Shown here piece after piece: positions 19,739-28,444 of a DNA stretch of 32,415 nucleotides. Below the pieces are notes generated by a model, which was given only the letters and a program-made list of their open reading frames with translations, was not told where the DNA came from and searched no databases. Source of the stretch: an uncultured Pelagibacteraceae bacterium (GTDB lineage Bacteria > Pseudomonadota > Alphaproteobacteria > Pelagibacterales > Pelagibacteraceae). Location of the stretch: contig CACKKY010000008.1 in the NCBI GenBank assembly GCA_902600855.1, positions 1 through 32,415 on the forward strand, given 5' to 3'. Position 1 is the first letter of the stretch; every line of letters starts with the position of its first letter. A program made the position numbers and the translations under genes.

Positions 19739-22395
19739 AAAAAAATATTTTTAATTTTAAATCTAAAGATATTAAAAAAATTAAAAATCCAAAAAATTTT
19801 TTAGGTGGCAAAGGTACTAACCTTTCTGAAATGGGAAGAATGGGACTTCCAGTGCCACCAGGTTTTACGATATCCACAAACGTATGTGAACTTTTTTACA
19901 AAAATAAAAAAAAACTTGATAAAAAATTAATTGAGGAAATAAAAAAAGAATTAAAATTTATTGAAAAAGATGTATCAAAGAAATTTGGAGATTTAAAAGA
20001 TCCGTTGTTATTATCAATTAGATCAGGTGCCAGGGTATCCATGCCAGGGATGATGGATACGATTTTAAATTTAGGTCTAAATGATAAAACAGTAATAGCT
20101 TTAGCCACAAAAACTTCAAATGGAAGATTTGCCAAGGATAGTTATAGAAGATTTATACAAATGTATGGCAATGTTGTAATGGGAATTGAAGGTTATCATT
20201 TTGAGGAATTAATTGAAAATTATAAACTTACTAAAGGAGTTCTTTTGGATACGGATCTTGATGAGAAGGATTGGGATGGATTAATATTAGATTTTAAGAG
20301 AACAGTTAAAGAGCAAACAAAAAAAGATTTTCCACAGGATGTTTATCGACAATTAATAGATGCAATAAGTTCAGTTTTTTTGTCTTGGGAAAGCAATAGA
20401 GCAAAAATTTATAGAAAACTAAATCATATTCCTGTTGAGTGGGGAACAGCTGTTAATGTCCAATCAATGGTGTTTGGTAATATGGGTGAAGATTGTGCTA
20501 CTGGGGTAGTATTTACGAGAAATCCATCGAATGGTAAAAATGAAGTATATGGAGAATATCTAATTAACGCTCAAGGTGAAGATGTTGTTGCTGGAACAAG
20601 AACTCCTCAATATATAACTAAGAAGGCAAAGAAGGAGGCAAAGTCAAAAGAACTATCAATGGAAGAATCTATGCCTAAAGTTTTTGAGAAACTTAACAAA
20701 ATTTTAAAATCTTTAGAACATCATTATAAAGATATGCAAGATGTTGAGTTTACAGTTGAAAATAAAAAATTGTGGATTCTTCAAACCAGATCAGGAAAAA
20801 GAACTGCTAAATCTGCAGTAAAAATTGCTGTAGATATGGTTAAAGAAAAATTAATTTCAAAAAAAGATGCAGTCCTCAGAGTAGATCCAAGCTCTTTAGA
20901 CACTTTACTTCATCCTACTTTAGACGAAAAAAGTTCAATAAATGTAATTGCAAATGGGTTGCCGGCCTCTCCAGGCGCTGCTAGTGGAAAGGTAGTATTC
21001 ACATCAGAAGAAGCAGAAAGATTAACAGGAATGATGCAAGACACAATTTTAGTAAGAGTAGAGACATCTCCCGAAGATATTCAAGGAATGCATGCTGCTA
21101 AAGGTATTTTAACTGCAAGAGGAGGAATGACAAGTCATGCTGCAGTAGTTGCTAGAGGAATGGGAAGACCTTGTGTTTCTGGTTCTAGCGAGATTGATAT
21201 AAATTATGAAAATAAATCATTCAAAACCACTTCTATGGAAATAAAAGAGGGTGAGATCATTACAATAGATGGATCTACGGGAAGAATAATTTCTGGAAGG
21301 GTAGCCACCATTGAGCCTGAGATATCTGGTGATTTTTCAAAAATTATGTTCTGGGCAGATGAATTTAGAAAATTAAAAATTAGAACAAATTCAGAAACAA
21401 TCAAAGATACTAAAATAGCCAAAGATTTTGGAGCAGAAGGAATTGGCCTTTGTAGAACAGAGCATATGTTTTTTGATGAGGAAAGAATTCTGTTGGTGAG
21501 AGAAATGATTTTATCCAAAACAAAAGAGGATAGATTAATAGCTTTAGAGAAACTTTTACCTCATCAAAAAAAAGATTTTGAAGAAATTCTTAAAATCATG
21601 TCAGGATTACCAGTTACAATTAGATTATTGGATCCCCCATTACATGAATTTTTACCACATACAGAGAAAGAAGTTAATGAGGTTGCAAATGTAATAAATC
21701 AACCAATACAAGAAATAAATACAAGAATACAAGAGCTACATGAGCAAAATCCGATGCTAGGACATAGAGGCTGTAGACTTGGAATATCTTTCCCAGAAAT
21801 TTATGAAATGCAATGCAGAGCTATATTTGAAGCATTTGTTGAACTAAAGAATAAAAAATTTAAATCGGCATATCCAGAAATTATGATTCCTCTGGTTTCA
21901 ACAGAACAAGAAATAAAGATAATGAAAGATTTGGTTCTTAAAATTGCAGGTGAAATTCAAAAAAAATATAATACAAAAATTGAATTTATGGTTGGAACAA
22001 TGATTGAACTACCTAGAGCAGCAATTAAAGCAAAAGATATAGCAAAACATGCTGAATTTTTTAGTTTTGGCACAAATGATTTAACCCAAACAACCTTTGG
22101 TATTAGTAGAGATGATAGTGGAAAATTTTTAAATGATTATCTTGATAACAAGATTTTTTCAATAGATCCATTTGTCTCTATAGATGAGGGGGTTGGAGAT
22201 TTAATAAAAATTGCTGTTGAAAGAGGAAAAAAACAAAATAAAAGATTAAAGCTAGGAATTTGTGGTGAACATGGAGGAGATCCTAGGAGTATAGATTTTT
22301 GTGCTAAATCTGGATTGAATTATGTTTCTTGCTCACCTTACAGGGTACCTGTTGCAAGATTGGCTGCTGCTCAAGCAGAAATCAAAAAAGAATAA
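19735..22395 (+). CDS. ppdK: Pyruvate, phosphate dikinase
   Basis: 886 aa; GGKGTNLSEMGRMGLPVPPGFTIST, RSGARVSMPGMMDTILNLGLND, GGMTSHAAVVARGMGRPCVSG catalytic His region, GICGEHGGDPRSIDFC. Confidence 0.97.
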   Translation: MKKNIFNFKSKDIKKIKNPKNFLGGKGTNLSEMGRMGLPVPPGFTISTNVCELFYKNKKKLDKKLIEEIKKELKFIEKDVSKKFGDLKDPLLLSIRSGARVSMPGMMDTILNLGLNDKTVIALATKTSNGRFAKDSYRRFIQMYGNVVMGIEGYHFEELIENYKLTKGVLLDTDLDEKDWDGLILDFKRTVKEQTKKDFPQDVYRQLIDAISSVFLSWESNRAKIYRKLNHIPVEWGTAVNVQSMVFGNMGEDCATGVVFTRNPSNGKNEVYGEYLINAQGEDVVAGTRTPQYITKKAKKEAKSKELSMEESMPKVFEKLNKILKSLEHHYKDMQDVEFTVENKKLWILQTRSGKRTAKSAVKIAVDMVKEKLISKKDAVLRVDPSSLDTLLHPTLDEKSSINVIANGLPASPGAASGKVVFTSEEAERLTGMMQDTILVRVETSPEDIQGMHAAKGILTARGGMTSHAAVVARGMGRPCVSGSSEIDINYENKSFKTTSMEIKEGEIITIDGSTGRIISGRVATIEPEISGDFSKIMFWADEFRKLKIRTNSETIKDTKIAKDFGAEGIGLCRTEHMFFDEERILLVREMILSKTKEDRLIALEKLLPHQKKDFEEILKIMSGLPVTIRLLDPPLHEFLPHTEKEVNEVANVINQPIQEINTRIQELHEQNPMLGHRGCRLGISFPEIYEMQCRAIFEAFVELKNKKFKSAYPEIMIPLVSTEQEIKIMKDLVLKIAGEIQKKYNTKIEFMVGTMIELPRAAIKAKDIAKHAEFFSFGTNDLTQTTFGISRDDSGKFLNDYLDNKIFSIDPFVSIDEGVGDLIKIAVERGKKQNKRLKLGICGEHGGDPRSIDFCAKSGLNYVSCSPYRVPVARLAAAQAEIKKE

Positions 22396-22404
22396 ACAAA
22401 ATTT

Positions 22405-22668
22405 CTAAAGGGGCGTTCTGTTGCCAGGTGCCCCAGACCCCGTCTACTAAATTAACAAAGTTAATTAGGCAGCAAGTGCATAACTTTCGTTAGCATTTAT
22501 AAATTAGCCCGTTACGGTGGAACAATTCCGAACGAAAGAATAGCTTTTAGTCACTCGTCGATTCTAATTCACCCCCATTTAACTAAAATGGTGGAGGTGG
22601 TGGGTACTGCCCCCACGTCCGCAATGGTTATTACGAAATTCGTTTATCGTTATAGTTGGAAAACCAAC
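22405..22668 (-). ncRNA. ssrA: tmRNA, circularly permuted two-piece alphaproteobacterial type (boundaries approximate)
   Basis: Minus strand order is T-arm GTGGG-GGCAGTA-CCCAC (22616-22600), acceptor 3' strand CACCTCC (22599-22593), discriminator A and CCA (22592-22589), 12-nt spacer TTTTAGTTAAAT, acceptor 5' strand GGGGGTG (22576-22570, pairs fully with CACCTCC including one G-U), then tag ORF GCT AAC GAA AGT TAT GCA CTT GCT GCC TAA = ANESYALAA* (22494-22465), then GGGGC...GCCCC structure to about 22408. Confidence 0.93.
22465..22494 (-). other. tmRNA proteolysis-tag reading frame, ANESYALAA plus stop
   Basis: Reverse complement of 22465-22494 is GCTAACGAAAGTTATGCACTTGCTGCCTAA. The C-terminal YALAA matches the canonical SsrA degron end. 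Confidence 0.9.
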
Positions 22669-22673
22669 ACTTT

Positions 22674-22701
22674 ATTATAGAGTTAAATCGTGAAATATCA
22701 A
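22674..22701 (-). promoter_or_regulatory. Putative sigma70 promoter of the tmRNA gene
   Basis: Minus strand TTGATA (22701-22696), 16-nt spacer, TATAAT (22679-22674). Predicted start at about 22667, at the beginning of the GTTGGTTTTCCAAC hairpin (22668-22655). Confidence 0.7.
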
Positions 22702-22844
22702 AATTTAAATTATTTCACTTTTAGGAAAATAATTTACTTAAAACTTTTATATAATCTAATATAAACGTAATAATTTATTAAATACTTCAAAAAATTCTTG
22801 TAAAATTTATAAAAAAAATTACTAGCATAGTAAGTTCAACATTT

Positions 22845-24422
22845 ATGACGTTACAAAAATTAATAATATTACTGCTTTTATCACTTATAACTCTATTTTC
22901 TTTCTTTCTTAATTATTATTATGGTTTTCTGGGAGTAAATCCTTTAGACAATTTTACAAATTTCAATTCAGGATTCAGTTTTTTGAAGGGCAAATATCCA
23001 TTTAAAGATTTTTGGACTGCAACCGGTCCATCATTGGGAATATTTCAAAGTTTTTTTTTTAAGATATTAGGCTTTAGTTGGAAATCATATGTCATTCATG
23101 CATCAATTTTTAATTCTATTATAGCAATTTCTTTATTTCTTTTTTTATTAAAAATAGGTTTAAATAAATACATATCTTTTTTATATTCAATCTTATTCTC
23201 AGTTATTTTCTACCCGCCAGTAGGAACTCCTTTTGTCGATCATCATTCTATGTTTTTTACCTATCTAACTTTTTTTATAATAGTGTATTCACTTAATGAA
23301 AATAAGCCAAATTTATTTGCATTTATTCCAATTTTTTTTCTGCTAGGATTGTTTTCAAAACAAACCCCAATAGGTTACTTTTTTATACTAATTTCTCCTG
23401 TAGTAATTTATAAATTAACAAATATAAAAATTTTTTATTCTCTCTTAATTGGTTTATTAATTTCAATACTTTTATTTTATTTTTATATAAATTTTACTAA
23501 CATAAAATTAATAGATATTTATTATCAATATTTTTTATCTACATCTGAAGTTGGTTCTTACAGATTAAATAATAGTTCATTTTCTTTTTATGACGTATTC
23601 CATAGATATAGATTTATACATTTATCACTTATTTTATTTATTGTTTTAGCAATTAAGTATGAAAATTTTAATCAAATTTTTAAAATATCTAAATTTCAAT
23701 TAATATATCTAGTTTTATCAATTAATTTCACAATGATTTTTCATCAACTTTTATCTATGAATCAAGCATTCATTCTTTCATTAATTTTCTTAAATCTTGG
23801 TTTAAGTTTAAGATTAATTAATTTTGATAGAAAAAGAATTTTAAATAACAAATTTCTTATTTTTCTTATACTTTTTTCTCTATACATTTGTTTTAAATAT
23901 CACTTCAAATTTAATGAAACTAGAAGATTTAATGATTTAGCATATTCTAATAAATTACAAAATATTGATTCAGGTAAGTATTTTCCTTCATTAAAAAATT
24001 TAAATTGGTTTACTAATTATAATAATGACCCAAAAAAAGAAATTGAGAATTTAAAACAAGCCTATGACGCATTAAAAAAAGAAAAAAAAAAATATGCTTT
24101 AATAACAGATTATCAATTCTTATCTTTAGAATTAGGAATTTACGGAAATTTTCCATTAAAATGGTTTCATGAAAATGTTTCTTTTCCAAATATGAAGTCT
24201 GAAGACAATAAAAAGGCCCAACTAGCTTTTTCTAATTTTTTTATAAAAAAATTAAAAGTCAACCAAATAGAGGAAATTTATTTTGTTCCACCTGAAAAAT
24301 ATAGAGAGGATTTTATAGTAAATATTATTAACAAACATTGTGTCATTAAACCAAAACATATAAACCAAGATTCATCTAACGAATCTAAATTTTACGAAAA
24401 AATAAGCATAAAGTGCTTGTAG
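22845..24422 (+). CDS. Polytopic membrane protein, possibly a GT-C-fold glycosyltransferase-like protein
   Basis: 525 aa with many hydrophobic segments. An early luminal loop (NPLDNFTNFNSGFSFLKGKYPFKDFWTATGPSLGIFQSFFFKILG) resembles the first loop of GT-C/ArnT-like proteins. The C-terminus is soluble. The function call is weak. Confidence 0.5.
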   Translation: MTLQKLIILLLLSLITLFSFFLNYYYGFLGVNPLDNFTNFNSGFSFLKGKYPFKDFWTATGPSLGIFQSFFFKILGFSWKSYVIHASIFNSIIAISLFLFLLKIGLNKYISFLYSILFSVIFYPPVGTPFVDHHSMFFTYLTFFIIVYSLNENKPNLFAFIPIFFLLGLFSKQTPIGYFFILISPVVIYKLTNIKIFYSLLIGLLISILLFYFYINFTNIKLIDIYYQYFLSTSEVGSYRLNNSSFSFYDVFHRYRFIHLSLILFIVLAIKYENFNQIFKISKFQLIYLVLSINFTMIFHQLLSMNQAFILSLIFLNLGLSLRLINFDRKRILNNKFLIFLILFSLYICFKYHFKFNETRRFNDLAYSNKLQNIDSGKYFPSLKNLNWFTNYNNDPKKEIENLKQAYDALKKEKKKYALITDYQFLSLELGIYGNFPLKWFHENVSFPNMKSEDNKKAQLAFSNFFIKKLKVNQIEEIYFVPPEKYREDFIVNIINKHCVIKPKHINQDSSNESKFYEKISIKCL

Positions 24423-24470
24423 AATATGTAAATAATATTACTAATATAATATCAACCCTTTAAATTATTA

Positions 24471-25418
24471 ATGAAATTAACTAAAGAGCAATTAGAAGAG
24501 ATAAAAAACCAACAATCTCTAAGTAATCCAACTAAAAGAGTAACGGTATCTGACCTTGAGAAAATATTGTATGAAGCAATTCCTGCCTTAGACCACGGAT
24601 TTGTAAGAGTAATTGATTACATGGGTGATGATACATCTATAGTACAATCTGCAAGAGTTTCTTATGGTAAGGGCACAAAACAAGTTTCAACTGATAAAGG
24701 CCTGATTAAATATTTAATGAGACATTGGCATAGTACTCCATTTGAAATGTGCGAAATAAAATATCATATTAAATTGCCAATATTTATTGCCCGTCAATGG
24801 ATTAGACATCGAACAGCTAATGTAAATGAATATTCAGCAAGATATTCAATTTTAGATAAAGAATTTTATTTACCTTCTCTAGAAAATTTAGCTGCTCAAT
24901 CAACCAGCAATAGACAAGGTAGAGGAGATATCATCGAAGGTGAACAAGCAAAAGAAGTTTTAGAGCTTTTGAAAAATGACGCTGAGAGAACTTATGATAA
25001 TTATGAGACTATGCTTAATCAAAAATTTGATGGCTCAACTATTGATGAAAATAAAAAAGGTTTAGCAAGAGAACTTGCAAGAATGAATTTAACTTTAAAT
25101 ACCTATACTCAATGGTATTGGAAAACAGATTTACTAAATTTAATGAACTTTTTAAGATTAAGAGCAGATAGTCATGCACAATATGAAATAAGAGTCTATG
25201 CAGACATAATGTTAGATACACTTAAAAGATGGGTTCCAATAACTTATGATGCATTTATGGATTATAGAGTTGGAGGAACAGAAGTATCGTCAAAGGGAAA
25301 AGCAATTATTAAAAAATTAATTAAGGGAGAAAATATAGATGTAGATAGCTCAGGTTTATCTAAAAGGGAATGGAATGAATTAATGATGGCTTTTGATCTT
25401 AAAGATAAGTTGATTTAA
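24471..25418 (+). CDS. thyX: Flavin-dependent thymidylate synthase
   Basis: 315 aa; ThyX motif [19 protein letters not shown] (RHRxxSxNExSxRY-like), preceded by [26 protein letters not shown]. Confidence 0.96.
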   Translation: MKLTKEQLEEIKNQQSLSNPTKRVTVSDLEKILYEAIPALDHGFVRVIDYMGDDTSIVQSARVSYGKGTKQVSTDKGLIKYLMRHWHSTPFEMCEIKYHIKLPIFIARQWIRHRTANVNEYSARYSILDKEFYLPSLENLAAQSTSNRQGRGDIIEGEQAKEVLELLKNDAERTYDNYETMLNQKFDGSTIDENKKGLARELARMNLTLNTYTQWYWKTDLLNLMNFLRLRADSHAQYEIRVYADIMLDTLKRWVPITYDAFMDYRVGGTEVSSKGKAIIKKLIKGENIDVDSSGLSKREWNELMMAFDLKDKLI

Positions 25419-26223
25419 TTTTTTTAGCAAATTCTAAATATATCTTTGAAATTTCATGTTCAGGATTTTTTTCTACCAAAGGTTTTCCTTCATCTCCACA
25501 TTTTCCTACCTCAGGGTTAATCGGAATCTCTCCTAAAAATTCTTTTTGAAACTCCTTTGCTGTATTTTTAACTCCTCCTTCTCCAAAGATTTTATATTTC
25601 TTTCCATCATCTCCAGTGAAGAAACTCATATTGTCTACTAACCCTAAAATTTTTACTCCAAGCTTATCGAACATTTTAATACCTCTTTTCACATCCAATA
25701 AAGCTACTTCTTGAGGTGTAGAAACAATTATTGCACCATCCATTTTTATCTCTTGAGAAAAGGTCAATTGAGTATCTCCTGTCCCTGGAGGCATATCTAC
25801 AACTATGAAATCTAAATTTTTCCAATTTACTTTTTGAGTAAAAGTTTTAATTGCACTTGTAACCATAGGACCTCGCCATATCATTGGAGTTTGTTGATCT
25901 GTAAGAAAACCTATGGACATGCACTGAATATCATATTTTATAATTGGTTCTAGTTTTTGACCATCACTTTTAGGTTTTTCGCTAATATTAAACATTTTTG
26001 GGACTGAAGGACCATAAATATCAGCATCTAATAAACCAACTTTACAACCGATTTGTTTTAATGCTAATGCTAGGTTAGTCGCAAATGTAGATTTTCCAAC
26101 TCCTCCTTTTGCACTTGAAATTGCTATTGTAAATTTTGTACCTAAAATAGGATTTTTAACGAATTTTTTTGGTTGGAGATTTCTTTTCATTGCGTCACTT
26201 AATTCAGTCTTTTTATCGGACAT
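25399..26223 (-). CDS. Mrp/ApbC/NBP35-family P-loop ATPase (Fe-S cluster carrier type)
   Basis: 274 aa; deviant Walker [52 protein letters not shown]. Confidence 0.94.
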   Translation of the reverse strand: MSDKKTELSDAMKRNLQPKKFVKNPILGTKFTIAISSAKGGVGKSTFATNLALALKQIGCKVGLLDADIYGPSVPKMFNISEKPKSDGQKLEPIIKYDIQCMSIGFLTDQQTPMIWRGPMVTSAIKTFTQKVNWKNLDFIVVDMPPGTGDTQLTFSQEIKMDGAIIVSTPQEVALLDVKRGIKMFDKLGVKILGLVDNMSFFTGDDGKKYKIFGEGGVKNTAKEFQKEFLGEIPINPEVGKCGDEGKPLVEKNPEHEISKIYLEFAKKIKSTYL

Positions 26224-26261
26224 AATTTTATCATTACTTGTTTTTTATAATAAAGACACTA

Positions 26262-26267
26262 TATACT
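26262..26267 (+). promoter_or_regulatory. Putative -10 element for hflK, positioned for a leaderless transcript
   Basis: TATACT at 26262-26267, with TTGTTT at 26238-26243 (18-nt spacer). Predicted start at about 26274; the ATG is at 26275. Confidence 0.4.
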
Positions 26268-26274
26268 TTGGCAT

Positions 26275-27375
26275 ATGTCAGATGATTTTCAAGGTAGAGG
26301 TGGAAGCCCGTGGGGAAAACCCCCAGGTGGAGGCAATGGTTCAGGAAAAGGACCCACACCACCAGATATAGATGCAATAATAAGAGATATTCAAAACAAA
26401 ATTAATAAGTTTCTACCAGGAGGAAGTAAATCTGGAGGAAAACCTATAGGCCTTATAATAATGATTTTACTTTTCGTTTGGCTAGCAAGCGGATTATATA
26501 GAGTATTACCTGATGAGCAGGGTGTTGTTTTAAGATTTGGTAAATTTATAAAAACAACTCAACCAGGATTAAATTACCATTTCCCTTTTCCAATAGAGAC
26601 TGTTGAAACACCTAAAGTTACAAAAGTAAATAGAATGGATATTGGTTTTAGGTCTGAGAGAGATAGTGGTTTTTCAACCGGGGGAGGAGTTGCGGATGTT
26701 CCTCAAGAAAGTTTAATGTTAACTGGAGATGAAAATATTGTTAACATAGACTTTTCAGTATTTTGGGTAATTAAAGATGCTGGAAAGTTTTTGTTTGAAA
26801 TTCAAGATCCTCAACAAACTGTTAAAGCTGCAGCTGAAACAGCAATGAGAGAAGTCATTGCAAAAAGTGACATTCAACCAATTTTGACAGAAGGTAGAGC
26901 AAAAATAGAGATTGAAACTCAAGAAATTATTCAGTCTATATTAGATGAATATCAAAGTGGAATTCAAATTACTCAAGTACAAACTCAGAAAGCAGATCCA
27001 CCAGACCAAGTAATTGATGCTTTTAGAGATGTGCAAGCAGCAAGAGCTGATATGGAGAGATCTAAAAATGAGGCAGAGGCTTACGCTAATGATGTTATCC
27101 CAAGAGCTAGAGGAGAGGCTGCAAAAATTTTACAAGCAGCCGAAGCATACAAAAAAGAGGTAGTTGCAAAAGCAGAGGGTGAAGCAAGTAGATTTGTATC
27201 TATATATAATGAATATGCAAAAGCAAAAGAAGTTACTCAGGAGAGAATGTATTTAGAAACGATGGAAAAAGTTTTAGCAGATATAGAAAAAGTAATCATT
27301 GAAAAAAATGCAGGCTCAGGTGTAGTTCCTTATCTTCCATTGCCAGAATTAAACAAAAATAAATCAACTAATTAA
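26275..27375 (+). CDS. hflK: HflK, SPFH/band-7 membrane protein (FtsH modulator)
   Basis: 366 aa; Gly/Pro-rich N-terminus, one TM segment, PDEQGVVLRFGKFIKTTQPGLNYHFPFPIE, followed by hflC. Confidence 0.94.
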   Translation: MSDDFQGRGGSPWGKPPGGGNGSGKGPTPPDIDAIIRDIQNKINKFLPGGSKSGGKPIGLIIMILLFVWLASGLYRVLPDEQGVVLRFGKFIKTTQPGLNYHFPFPIETVETPKVTKVNRMDIGFRSERDSGFSTGGGVADVPQESLMLTGDENIVNIDFSVFWVIKDAGKFLFEIQDPQQTVKAAAETAMREVIAKSDIQPILTEGRAKIEIETQEIIQSILDEYQSGIQITQVQTQKADPPDQVIDAFRDVQAARADMERSKNEAEAYANDVIPRARGEAAKILQAAEAYKKEVVAKAEGEASRFVSIYNEYAKAKEVTQERMYLETMEKVLADIEKVIIEKNAGSGVVPYLPLPELNKNKSTN

Positions 27376-27377
27376 TT

Positions 27378-28247
27378 ATGAAAATACAAAAAATATTACT
27401 ACCAATCATAGCAGTTATAGGAGCCTTAGTTTTCTTCTCAATATTCATAGTCAAGGAAGTTAATCAAGCAATTGTTCTTCAGTTTGGAGATCCAAAAAGA
27501 ATAATTGTTGAACCAGGTTTAAATTTTAAATTACCATTCATTCAAAATGTGGTTTTTTTAGATAAAAGAATTTTAAATTTAGATACTCCACCTGAAGAGG
27601 TAATTGCGTCAGATCAGAAAAGATTGATAGTTGATGCATTTGCAAGATTTGAAATTGTTGATCCTTTAAAGTTTTATATTTCAGTTGGAAATGAGAGAGT
27701 TGCTAGATCAAGATTATCAACGATTATAAACTCGAGAATTAGAAATGTTTTAGGTCAACAAGAATTACAGACTTTATTATCTAAAGATAGAACAAAGCAA
27801 ATGGCATTAATTCAAGAAGGAGTTAATATTGAGGCAGAAAATTTTGGAATAAAAATTGTAGATGTCAGAATTAAAAGAGCAGACCTTCCTCAAGCAAATA
27901 GTGATGCAATCTATAAAAGAATGCAAACTGAGAGGGAAAGAGAAGCAAAGGAGTTTAGAGCAAAAGGAGCTGAAATGGCTGTTACTATTACTTCAACTGC
28001 AGATAAAGAGGTTTCTGTAATACTAGCAAATGCAAATAAAGACTCTGAGATCATGAAAGGAGAGGGTGACGGTCAAAGAAATAAAATTTTTGCTGAAGCT
28101 TTTGGAAGAGATCCAGAATTTTTTGCATTTTATAGAGCTATGCAAGCATATGAAACAGCACTAATAGGTGGGGATACTTCATTGATTTTGTCACCAGATA
28201 GTGAATTTTTTAAATTTTTTGGAAACATAAAACCTAAAACAGAGTAA
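27378..28247 (+). CDS. hflC: HflC, SPFH/band-7 membrane protein (FtsH modulator)
   Basis: 289 aa; FIVKEVNQAIVLQFGDPKRIIVEPGLNFKLPFIQNVVFLDKRIL, and the R-R-E-rich MQTEREREAKEFRAKGAE region. Confidence 0.94.
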   Translation: MKIQKILLPIIAVIGALVFFSIFIVKEVNQAIVLQFGDPKRIIVEPGLNFKLPFIQNVVFLDKRILNLDTPPEEVIASDQKRLIVDAFARFEIVDPLKFYISVGNERVARSRLSTIINSRIRNVLGQQELQTLLSKDRTKQMALIQEGVNIEAENFGIKIVDVRIKRADLPQANSDAIYKRMQTEREREAKEFRAKGAEMAVTITSTADKEVSVILANANKDSEIMKGEGDGQRNKIFAEAFGRDPEFFAFYRAMQAYETALIGGDTSLILSPDSEFFKFFGNIKPKTE

Positions 28248-28257
28248 TCAAATATTC

Positions 28258-28443
28258 ATGAGGGAATTGATCATAGCTTTTGGTCTTTTTCTTTTTATAG
28301 AGGGAATTTTATATGCCTTATTTCCATCAAAAATGAAAAATATGTTAAAAAAATTAGAGTTAGTTAAAGACAGTCAATTAAGAACAGGCGGGCTAATTTT
28401 TGCAATTATAGGATTTATAATTATTTATTATATAAAGAATTAA
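28258..28443 (+). CDS. DUF2065 (YjeT-like) small membrane protein
   Basis: 61 aa; 'AFGLFLFIEGILYALFPSKMKNML' and a second TM segment, directly after hflKC as in the enterobacterial hflKC-yjeT arrangement. Confidence 0.8.
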   Translation: MRELIIAFGLFLFIEGILYALFPSKMKNMLKKLELVKDSQLRTGGLIFAIIGFIIIYYIKN

Positions 28444-28444
28444 T

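Noticed and set aside
21204-21518. Minus-strand 104-aa ORF inside ppdK
   Set aside because: Antisense to a conserved ppdK region, no recognisable motif. The same reasoning applies to the other antisense or nested ORFs in the track (1310, 7968, 11386, 12633, 14016, 14224, 15964, 18730, 19896, 25039, 29185, 30471).
22405-22668. Considered as a riboswitch or novel structured RNA
   Set aside because: The acceptor stem pairing, internal CCA and degron-like tag ORF identify it as a permuted tmRNA.
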